This document shows, in pieces, positions 57,832 through 64,000 of a stretch of 64,000 nt of DNA. Made by a program: the position numbers and the translations under genes. How positions within the stretch are numbered: the stretch's first letter is position 1; the number at the start of each line of letters is the position of its first letter. The notes under the pieces were generated by a model. It worked only from the letters and a program-made list of their open reading frames with translations. It made no database searches and had not been told where the DNA came from. Source of the stretch: Agriterribacter humi. Its GTDB lineage: Bacteria > Bacteroidota > Bacteroidia > Chitinophagales > Chitinophagaceae. Location of the stretch: positions 248,001 to 312,000 of the forward strand of contig NZ_VOHQ01000001.1 in the NCBI RefSeq assembly GCF_009192765.1, given 5' to 3'.

Positions 57832-59061
57832 TTACACTTTGTAAGCTGATATGATAAAGAAAATGACAATCAGAAAAGTCATCACTATAAAAGTCATCCA
57901 GCTTAATAATAAATATTTGAGCAGCGTTTTTAACCTCCCCTGCCCGTAAAAATTACGCATAGCTTTATACACATAATAAATCATATATAAAACAACAATT
58001 GTCTTCATCAGGGAAAAAAACCACCAGTGCAGTTGCATCTGAATCCCATCCAGCATATAATACAGCAACAGCAATATAAAGACCGCGCAGTACGCATGAA
58101 TGGAAAATATGCCATGGCCGGCATAATAAAACGATTTTCGCCGTACGTATAATAGCTTTAAAAAAAATGCAAACAGGGGCAGAGAAATGAACAACATGGT
58201 GGGAAAGAAATGTTTAAACTTTTCCATTATGGTATTGAAAAATTTGCCGCTTTCTTTTTTTTCTTCATTGTGCCAGTGGAGCAGTTTTAATTTTGCAGCT
58301 CTTTCTATCCTGCCGTCTTTCCGCTCTGCCGGCAGTTCGTCCTGCACGGCTTTATAAGTAGCCTCGTCTTTGTAAAATGTAAAGTCAAAAAATTCCTTAT
58401 CATTTATCACTACTTTGCCTTTGCTGGTACTGTCAGATTTACTGATTTTCCGGGCAGCGTCAATTTTTGATCTAACGGAGGGGGCGAAGGGAACGATGGT
58501 TATAACAGAGTCCGCTGCATCTGCTGCCTGCCTGATATTTTCTTCATTTTGAACGCTCTCTTTTTTCAAACTATCGGTAAGCAACCTTATCCGGTGTTCA
58601 TATTTGACCATGCTTTTTTGAATAGCAGTTTTTACACTGGTATCATCCGTTGCCGTTAACATGCCCTGCAATGTTTGCAGTTCGTTCTGCTGATTTGTTA
58701 AGGTTTCCTGTAACCCCTTTCCACTTTCAGTAACAGTACCGCGACCGCTGATAAAAGAAAAATAAATAAGAAAAAAGAAAGCGGAAGTAAACACATACAT
58801 TCGTATTGGGTGTAAATACCTGGCTCTTCTGCCCCGAACATATTCAGCAGTAAGAAACCCGGGTTTTAGCAACAGGTATTTAACCGTACTAAAAAATTTC
58901 CCGTCGAAATGCGTGATATCATTAAAAAAATGTGTTACCAGGTGCCATGCCGATTCCTGAGGCTCAATATTTTCCTGTCCGCATACACCACAATACCTTC
59001 CTTGTACTTCTGCCCCGCAATTCAAACAAATTTTCTCTTTTCTTTCTTTAAAATGAGACAC
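57832..59061 (-). CDS. DUF3667 zinc-ribbon membrane protein
   Basis: The 409-residue protein starts with a zinc ribbon (Cys12-x2-Cys15 and Cys24-x2-Cys27, CLNCG and CGVCG), then the DUF3667 core: HFFNDITHFDGKFFSTVKYL, LLKPGFLTAEYVRGRRARYL, HPIRMYVFTSAFFFLIYF. A central region of about 140 residues is charged and predicted helical or coiled. Three to four membrane helices finish the protein (FFPTMLFISLPLFAFFLKLLY, FSIHAYCAVFILLLLYY). The family is common in Bacteroidota and of unknown function. Its promoter-proximal place in an operon with mazG is noted in related genomes, but no functional link is established. Confidence 0.88.
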   Translation of the reverse strand: MSHFKERKEKICLNCGAEVQGRYCGVCGQENIEPQESAWHLVTHFFNDITHFDGKFFSTVKYLLLKPGFLTAEYVRGRRARYLHPIRMYVFTSAFFFLIYFSFISGRGTVTESGKGLQETLTNQQNELQTLQGMLTATDDTSVKTAIQKSMVKYEHRIRLLTDSLKKESVQNEENIRQAADAADSVITIVPFAPSVRSKIDAARKISKSDSTSKGKVVINDKEFFDFTFYKDEATYKAVQDELPAERKDGRIERAAKLKLLHWHNEEKKESGKFFNTIMEKFKHFFPTMLFISLPLFAFFLKLLYVRRKSFYYAGHGIFSIHAYCAVFILLLLYYMLDGIQMQLHWWFFSLMKTIVVLYMIYYVYKAMRNFYGQGRLKTLLKYLLLSWMTFIVMTFLIVIFFIISAYKV

Positions 59062-59099
59062 CGTCCTAAATTTTGATAAAAATAATACTTTTGCCAGCT

Positions 59100-59966
59100 A
59101 TGAAGCTTCACTTATTCCCGTTTCTACGCAGTCTTGCATTATTAAATATAGTCATACTATCGGGTCAGCAGGGTTTTAGCCAATATTATTATCACGACAT
59201 CGTGCTAACCGCTCAAAATCAACAACAGCGGCAGCTATACAAAAAAAACAGCGTGGTCAGTATAAAATTGCTTAGCTATGAAGCCAACGGACAGCTATCC
59301 GAAGATTTTATTTGCGACATAACCTCCAATGACAGTTACACTCAAATTAAAACATTTACCCAATCAGGCCTTACCGGAATGTCATCATCAACAGCCTTTT
59401 ACAATTTCAAGGGACAGTTATACCGCTCGGTTGACAGCAGCAAAGAATCGGTAAACAAATATGAATATAGCTACGATAGTACAGGCAGGCTATTGGCTGC
59501 CACCAATGTATCGGAAGGCTTTACCAGTAAAATTCAGCAAAAAGAAACCCATGAATGGAGATACGATAATAACTGCCCCAAAAATATGTTTCGTATCAAA
59601 AACGGCACAGATACCACTATTGTACAATTTGTTTGTGATGAGCAGGGCAATGTAACAGAAGAAGAAAGCTGGCGGCATAATATTTCAAACGAAAAGATAT
59701 ATTATTATTACGATACCCTCCATCGTTTGTCTGATGTTGTGCGGTACAATAACAGGCTGGGCAAACTGCTGCCAGATTATATATTCGAATACAATGATGA
59801 AGGACGGCTTGCACAAATGATAGCTGTTCAGCAGGGAGGAAGCGATTATCTTACCTGGAGATATGAATATGCTGAAAATGGATTGAAGACGAGGGAGCTT
59901 TGTTTTAACAAACAAAAAAGCCTGGTAGGTAAAATTGAATACCAATATACTTTTAAAAACAAATAA
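59100..59966 (+). CDS. Secreted protein with RHS/YD-like repeat strands
   Basis: The protein is about 288 residues from ATG 59100, with a hydrophobic signal (FLRSLALLNIVILSGQQGFSQ). After it come repeated beta-strand pairs around Tyr-Asp-x-x-G turns: YSYDSTGRLLAATNVS, WRYDNNCPKNMF, FVCDEQGNVTEEESW, YYYDTLHRLSDVVRY, FEYNDEGRLAQMIAV and YEYAENGLKTRELCF. These match the RHS/YD-repeat style found in secreted Bacteroidota proteins. The TTG at 59073 is less likely as a start. A TACTTTTG element at 59086-59093 is 7 bases before the ATG, close for a promoter. Function unknown. Confidence 0.7.
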   Translation: MKLHLFPFLRSLALLNIVILSGQQGFSQYYYHDIVLTAQNQQQRQLYKKNSVVSIKLLSYEANGQLSEDFICDITSNDSYTQIKTFTQSGLTGMSSSTAFYNFKGQLYRSVDSSKESVNKYEYSYDSTGRLLAATNVSEGFTSKIQQKETHEWRYDNNCPKNMFRIKNGTDTTIVQFVCDEQGNVTEEESWRHNISNEKIYYYYDTLHRLSDVVRYNNRLGKLLPDYIFEYNDEGRLAQMIAVQQGGSDYLTWRYEYAENGLKTRELCFNKQKSLVGKIEYQYTFKNK

Positions 59967-59996
59967 GTGGCATTCCAGCCTCCTCTCGAATGCCAC
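59967..59996. terminator. Hairpin between convergent genes
   Basis: GTGGCATTC (59967-59975) and GAATGCCAC (59988-59996) form a perfect 9-bp stem with a 12-base loop directly after the stop of the RHS-like gene and 18 bases before the stop of the minus-strand gene. There is no T run, so the terminator call is moderate. Confidence 0.5.
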
Positions 59997-60013
59997 ATTG
60001 TAAAATGGATGCA

Positions 60014-60232
60014 TTAAAATATATACCATTTGCTTTCTTCATCCTTTGCATAACTCAACCCATTGCTCATAAGGTGTACATCTTTGCCGGAGGCTGCATC
60101 TGTATATGTTTTCTTTTCGTACACTCTTACCCCATTGTTTTCCTTGGTAAGGTATAAAATCAATGCATGTATACCGGGGCCCACATCATGGAGCCATTGT
60201 TCATCATCTTCTTTTACAAATGCGGAACTCAT
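60014..60232 (-). CDS. Small conserved protein of unknown function
   Basis: The 72-residue protein has VKEDDEQWLHDVGPGIHALI near the start and YEKKTYTDAASGKDVHLMSN in the middle; the Tyr-Phe end is short and hydrophobic. No membrane segment or metal motif is visible. Proteins of this type occur in Bacteroidota as short cytosolic ORFs without assigned function. The gene is isolated. Confidence 0.6.
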   Translation of the reverse strand: MSSAFVKEDDEQWLHDVGPGIHALILYLTKENNGVRVYEKKTYTDAASGKDVHLMSNGLSYAKDEESKWYIF

Positions 60233-60409
60233 ACCAAACGATTTTACAAAAGTTACGAATAAAATTTTACAGGATAATTCAATACGTTTCCAACACTGAT
60301 ACCAATCCTGTATTTACAATTTATTGCACTTGTGTCTGTTCCGCAACTGTATTTGTTCCTTCCGCTGCTGATTCCGGGTCCATCCATATCATTTCCCAAC
60401 AAAATTCTT

Positions 60410-60808
60410 TCAACTGTTGTTTTTTTGATGAACCGGAATTGGCGTTTGCTGGTGAAAAGCCAGCTTCCAGTCGGGACCATGTTTTACATAGGCACTACTG
60501 GCAAGTGCCGTAACAGCGGTGCTTTCATAATTCCACCGCGATGAAACTGTATAAGTAAGTAACGCAACGTCTTCTGTCAGTTTCACACAATGAATAGCAC
60601 CGAATTCAACTTCAGCCCATTTCCTGTTTTCCGCATTTTCAGTTTTTATAGCATCCACGGCAAAATCTCTTGTTATTACCCCCGTTTCACCAAAAACGAG
60701 AAGCGCTCCTTTCAGCAGGTTGTTTTTATACAAAACGGGGTCATTGGTCCATAATTTCCGCTCAATAGCCATCAATTGCTTTTCAATTAAGTTGTCTACT
60801 GTTGGCAT
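60410..60808 (-). CDS. DUF4440 / NTF2-like fold protein
   Basis: The 132-residue protein matches the nuclear-transport-factor-2-like fold (DUF4440): LIEKQLMAIERKLWTNDPVLY, LLVFGETGVITRDFAVDAI, VEFGAIHCVKLTEDVALLTYTVSS and SSAYVKHGPDWKLAFHQQTP. The hydrophobic pocket and the final WKLAFHQQTP strand are typical. Such proteins have diverse small-molecule roles, and no substrate can be assigned. It is isolated on the minus strand. Confidence 0.85.
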   Translation of the reverse strand: MPTVDNLIEKQLMAIERKLWTNDPVLYKNNLLKGALLVFGETGVITRDFAVDAIKTENAENRKWAEVEFGAIHCVKLTEDVALLTYTVSSRWNYESTAVTALASSAYVKHGPDWKLAFHQQTPIPVHQKNNS

Positions 60809-61000
60809 AAGAATAGTGTATTATTCATGATTATTCTACCGCATTATATGTACCAGTTTTTCTGGGTAAAGAAACAATACAAACTTATTAAAAAAAAGAC
60901 TAATGGTAATTATCAGTTTAAGCCTTTTAACCTTATATTGTTTGCCGGTGGAAAAATGGGCAGGCTTGCAGATATGCTCAACTATCGCTTCTTTTGTTTT

Positions 61001-61008
61001 TAATTTTG
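61001..61008 (+). promoter_or_regulatory. Possible -7 element (TAATTTTG) of the CehA/McbA-type gene
   Basis: TAATTTTG matches TAnnTTTG and lies 16 bases before the ATG at 61025, giving a short leader. No TTTG at the -33 position was found. Confidence 0.4.
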
Positions 61009-61024
61009 CTTCAAATAAAACGCC

Positions 61025-63382
61025 ATGGCAATAACAGGAAGATTATTTTGTTTAACCGCAAGTCTTTGTTTTTGCATTCCGGCATTTGTTTTCGCCCAGC
61101 ACCACGGGCAAACCATTCCGGGCAGGCAAAGTCCGCAAAGCGGTATAGCGGCTCAACCCTTTCTTGCACAGGCATTGCGCTTAAAGGAAGCCTTATCTTT
61201 TTTAGGCAGTTCATTGTCGGCCACCGATGAAAAACGTTTGGAAGCATTGCAGCATCAGCCGCACACTCCGGATATCATTAAGCAGGTACAGGACATCCTG
61301 GATCCCTACTGCCTCGCTGCTGTACATATTAATCCCGAAGGAAGAGTAAAAGCAGAGAGCGGATTGGCAAAAGCAAAATTAATGCAGGGTGGCTGGACGA
61401 GCTTTCTTATAAAAGTGTACAATGAAGCTGGCGCCACATCACAAATAGAAGTGCAAAGCCCTAATGCGTTAAAACCGCAACATAGTTTCTCGTTTGATTC
61501 GCGCGTATTGCCTGAAAATGTGATTACGGCCGGAGAAGTGGCCAATCGCTTCATGGATATACAAATGTATCGCAACCGGCCTTTATTGCCGCATCTTTCA
61601 GGATTGCAATTAGAATACGCTGTTGTTCAACTATACAGTAAAGATGCCGGACTGCGTGAAGTGGAGCTGGGGTTTAATGCCGGGCAGGGTTCGCAGGATA
61701 TCGGGTTTCGCAATACCATCAGTATCCTTTTTGAGATTAGCCCTGCGGTAACCGTTATATTCGATGTAAAAGATGAGGACGGGATGCCGGTTATGGCTTC
61801 CTTTGTTATAACGGACAGCATTAACCGCAGCCCCGGAAAGCTATCTGGAGTTTATCCATTGCCTTCAAGAAGGGTTGCAGCGTATGACGAGTACCCGGAT
61901 TTTTTCTTTCAGCCGCAGATTTACCGGAAAAATGGCGAGCATGTGCAACTGCCCCCGGGTAAATATCATATCACTTATACAAGGGGGCCGGAATATATTC
62001 CGCAAACAAAAACCGTTGTTGTTCCACAGGGCGTGGACAGGATGAAGTTGTCTTTTACACTCAGGCGGTGGATAAATATGTCACGGCTGGGATGGTACAG
62101 CGCCGACCATCATGTGCATGCAGCGGGCTGCAGTCATTACGACAGTCCTGAAGAAGGTGTTCGGCCTGCAGACATGTGGCGGCAGGCGCTGGGAGAAGAC
62201 CTGAATGTAGCTTCGGTACTTACATGGGGCCCAAGTTGGTACCATCAAAAATCTTTCTTTACCGGAAAAGATGATCCGCTTTCTACCCAAAAAAACATTA
62301 TGCGTTATGATGTGGAAGTATCCGGTTTCCCCTCATCGCATGCCGGACACCTTGTACTGCTGGGGCTTAAGGAAGATGACTATCCCGGTACCACTCAAAT
62401 AGAAGAGTGGCCAAGCTGGACATTGCCTGTGCTCACCTGGGCCAGGTTGCAGGGTGCTGTTGCAGGGTACGCCCATTCCGGCTGGGGTTTAGCGCCTATG
62501 CAGCCAACCAGTGAATTGCCTAATTATATTGTGCCAAAGATGGATTATATAGGAGCCAATGAATACATTGTAACAGCCGCTCTTAATGCCGTAGATTTTT
62601 ATAGCGCCGGCGATACACCTCTGCCCTGGGAATTGAACATGTGGTATCATACCCTTAATTGCGGATTTAAAATACCATTGAGTGGCGAAACTGATTTTCC
62701 GTGTATTACCGATGAACGGATTGGGCAGGCACGTACTTATTTTAAAGCAGGAAAAGAAACAGTTAATTATGACAATTTCGTGGAAGCCATAAAAAAGGGG
62801 AACAACTATGTATCGGAGGGCGGATCACACATTATAAATTTTAAAGTGGATGGAGTTGAAGCGAAAAACAACGAAGTTTCGCTTAAGCAGCAACAAATGA
62901 TAAATATTACAGCAGATGTTGCTGCCTGGCTCCCCGAACAACAGCCTTCGCTATTTACCGGCATTGAAAAAAGACCTTTTACCGAAACGCCTTACTGGCA
63001 TATTGAGAGAGCAAGGATTGGTAAATCACGCAAAGTGCGGGTTGAGCTGGTTGTTAACGGCCGGGCTGTTGACACCACTGAAATAAGCGCCGATGGGCAA
63101 ATCAACAGGGTGAGTTTCGCCAGCCGCATAACCCGCTCCGTATGGGTGGCATTGAGGATATATGCCAGTGCTCATACCAATCCCATTTTTATTATTGTAA
63201 ACGAAAAGCCGGTAGCCGAAGCAAAAAGTGCAGAATGGTGTATACAGGCACTGGATCAGTGCTGGGAAAAAAAGGAACCCAACATCAGGCCAAAAGAAAA
63301 ACCTTCGGCCAGGGCAGCTTACGACAGGGCGCGCAAAGTGTATGAAAATATTGTAAAGGAAACAGGAGCATCAAAAAATTGA
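61025..63382 (+). CDS. Secreted CehA/McbA-family (PHP-type) metallohydrolase
   Basis: The 785-residue protein has a Sec signal (LTASLCFCIPAFVFA). The N-terminal half (about 30-345) is beta-rich and probably includes domains related to surface binding. From about residue 350 it is a CehA/McbA-type PHP phosphoesterase: WYSADHHVHAAGCSHYDSPE with His363-x-His365, RPADMWRQALGEDLNVASVL and TWGPSWYHQKSF. YAHSGWGLAP and GETDFPCITDERIGQARTYF further on could hold the other metal ligands. Known members hydrolyse carbamates (carbaryl); most natural members have unknown substrates. The gene stands alone. Confidence 0.82.
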   Translation: MAITGRLFCLTASLCFCIPAFVFAQHHGQTIPGRQSPQSGIAAQPFLAQALRLKEALSFLGSSLSATDEKRLEALQHQPHTPDIIKQVQDILDPYCLAAVHINPEGRVKAESGLAKAKLMQGGWTSFLIKVYNEAGATSQIEVQSPNALKPQHSFSFDSRVLPENVITAGEVANRFMDIQMYRNRPLLPHLSGLQLEYAVVQLYSKDAGLREVELGFNAGQGSQDIGFRNTISILFEISPAVTVIFDVKDEDGMPVMASFVITDSINRSPGKLSGVYPLPSRRVAAYDEYPDFFFQPQIYRKNGEHVQLPPGKYHITYTRGPEYIPQTKTVVVPQGVDRMKLSFTLRRWINMSRLGWYSADHHVHAAGCSHYDSPEEGVRPADMWRQALGEDLNVASVLTWGPSWYHQKSFFTGKDDPLSTQKNIMRYDVEVSGFPSSHAGHLVLLGLKEDDYPGTTQIEEWPSWTLPVLTWARLQGAVAGYAHSGWGLAPMQPTSELPNYIVPKMDYIGANEYIVTAALNAVDFYSAGDTPLPWELNMWYHTLNCGFKIPLSGETDFPCITDERIGQARTYFKAGKETVNYDNFVEAIKKGNNYVSEGGSHIINFKVDGVEAKNNEVSLKQQQMINITADVAAWLPEQQPSLFTGIEKRPFTETPYWHIERARIGKSRKVRVELVVNGRAVDTTEISADGQINRVSFASRITRSVWVALRIYASAHTNPIFIIVNEKPVAEAKSAEWCIQALDQCWEKKEPNIRPKEKPSARAAYDRARKVYENIVKETGASKN

Positions 63383-63536
63383 GTTAAACCATTGCTCTAA
63401 TTATTATGCTAAATTTTTAAGCTCGCAATCAAATAGATAATTATTATTTTTCATAAGGCAAAAATAGTTGCTGATTTAGAAATATTAATAGTGGTTGTCA
63501 GGTAATTCCATTTCCCTTGTCGCCTGTTAAAAAAAA

Positions 63537-63718
63537 TCAATCCGGTAAAATTTCGCATTCCCAACCCTGGGCTTGGCCGTATGTTACAATTTCATCTGCC
63601 GGTTTATCGCAACCCTTTTCTTTGATATTACCCGCAGTGTCCTTACACTCATAGCACCTGTTTTCATACAGGAAAACCCCGGCAACGATAATACCGAAAG
63701 TACAAAAATATTTTTCAT
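63537..63718 (-). pseudogene. Small Cys-containing protein with a frameshift after the start codon
   Basis: The minus strand has ATG at 63716-63718 followed by a run of five A. In the ATG frame the reading ends after 43 codons with poor composition. One base out of frame the sequence reads a coherent small protein: a hydrophobic helix (FGIIVAGVFLYENR), then CYECKDTAGNIKEKGCDKP, IVTYGQAQGWECE and a stop at 63537-63539. The frames would join if the A run had six bases, giving an intact protein of about 60 residues with four cysteines. It may be a decayed gene, a slippage-controlled gene or a sequencing error. The family was not recognised. Confidence 0.5.
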
Positions 63719-63786
63719 ATACTTATTTGAAATGACTGGTTCAACATGATTTTATCACACATTTTTTTTGCTTCAATACATTGCTT

Positions 63787-64000
63787 TCAGGTAATGGTTT
63801 CCGACAATGTTTTTAATACTTCCTTACAATAGAAAAGCTGGAGATTAAATGATTCGTCTTTCTGAGGTGAAAGCTTTTCTGTTCTTTTAATTTCACCTTT
63901 AAAAGCAATGGCATACCAGGCAAACACTTCATTACCGGATTCGGGCACGGGTGTAGCATAGCCGGTAATCCCAATCCCCCAGTCGCTGCTAAAAAGCGGG
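63787..64000 (-). CDS. CinA C-terminal-type nicotinamide-nucleotide amidohydrolase, partial
   Basis: The frame is open from the window edge to TGA at 63787-63789, giving 71 residues. They read LFSSDWGIGITGYATPVPES, then NEVFAWYAIAFKG, and end in a helix NLQLFYCKEVLKTLSETIT. The first stretch, with GIGITG and PVPES, is a hallmark of the CinA C-terminal domain, which hydrolyses nicotinamide mononucleotide to nicotinate mononucleotide. The stand-alone domain (PncC type) or the C-terminus of a full CinA are both possible. The N-terminal part lies outside the window. Confidence 0.82.
   Translation of the reverse strand, partial: PLFSSDWGIGITGYATPVPESGNEVFAWYAIAFKGEIKRTEKLSPQKDESFNLQLFYCKEVLKTLSETIT

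Noticed and set aside
1-64000. Phage, insertion sequence, toxin-antitoxin, secretion-system or defence island
   Set aside because: No transposase, integrase, phage structural, restriction, Cas or abortive-infection gene could be recognised in any frame inspected.

Overview
The window comes from a chromosome of the phylum Bacteroidota, most likely family Chitinophagaceae. The reasons are the low-to-moderate GC content, promoters matching the Bacteroidota consensus (TTTG, about 19 bases, TAnnTTTG; clearest upstream of rplU), a tmRNA whose tag ends YAMAA, and the abundance of LytS/LytTR, two-component-propeller and hybrid histidine kinases, DUF3667, single-protein c-type cytochrome dehydrogenases and secreted lipoproteins. 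No insertion sequence, prophage, CRISPR array, tRNA or rRNA gene was seen. Both ends cut genes: a CHAD-domain protein on the left and a CinA C-terminal-type amidohydrolase on the right.

Layout. 0-8 kb: nudK, a YceI lipoprotein, an AlkZ-like winged-helix protein, a large propeller/HEAT/cytochrome c protein, a cupin and an unknown membrane-anchored protein. 8-16 kb: a propeller/Y_Y_Y sensor protein facing a three-gene operon of two LytS-type kinases and one LytTR regulator. Next to it lie a monohaem cytochrome c lipoprotein and a secreted esterase. Two pairs of 9-bp direct repeats with an exact 21-bp period sit at matching distances upstream of the kinase operon and of the cytochrome gene. They look like the operators of the local LytTR regulator.

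17-30 kb: a stress-type region. It holds a stand-alone receiver protein, an SDR remnant, a low-affinity iron permease family protein, DNA ligase D, a GSP39-type SDR, a 1487-residue hybrid kinase with two kinase cores overlapping a second stand-alone receiver, a PA2169-type four-helix protein, an outer-membrane beta-barrel protein and a truncated DUF892 ferritin-like gene beside an apparent deletion scar. 29.7-34.7 kb: an AraC regulator, a vanadium-dependent haloperoxidase, and a tight trio of SnoaL-like protein, FAD monooxygenase and isoprenylcysteine-methyltransferase-like membrane protein, closed by a terminator.

34.8-45.4 kb: secreted and envelope proteins, including an FAD-linked oxidase, a Bor-like lipoprotein, a high-potential iron-sulfur protein next to a propeller dehydrogenase that lacks the usual haem domain, a GH16 glycosidase, DUF808, a metallo-beta-lactamase-fold protein and a Tat-exported Gfo/Idh/MocA oxidoreductase. 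45.5-53.2 kb: housekeeping genes, namely ssrA, rseP, dxr, a GH3-family protein, then rplU, rpmA, a 51-residue Lys/Ala/Pro repeat protein and a PolX-family protein whose polymerase site looks eroded. 53.3-64 kb: a DUF3667-mazG-sensor kinase operon, small conserved proteins and a large CehA/McbA-type metallohydrolase.

The observations most worth testing are the LytTR-type operator pairs, the haem-less dehydrogenase paired with a HiPIP, the haloperoxidase-linked gene group, the histone-H1-like mini-protein after rpmA, and the PolX with a degenerate polymerase site.
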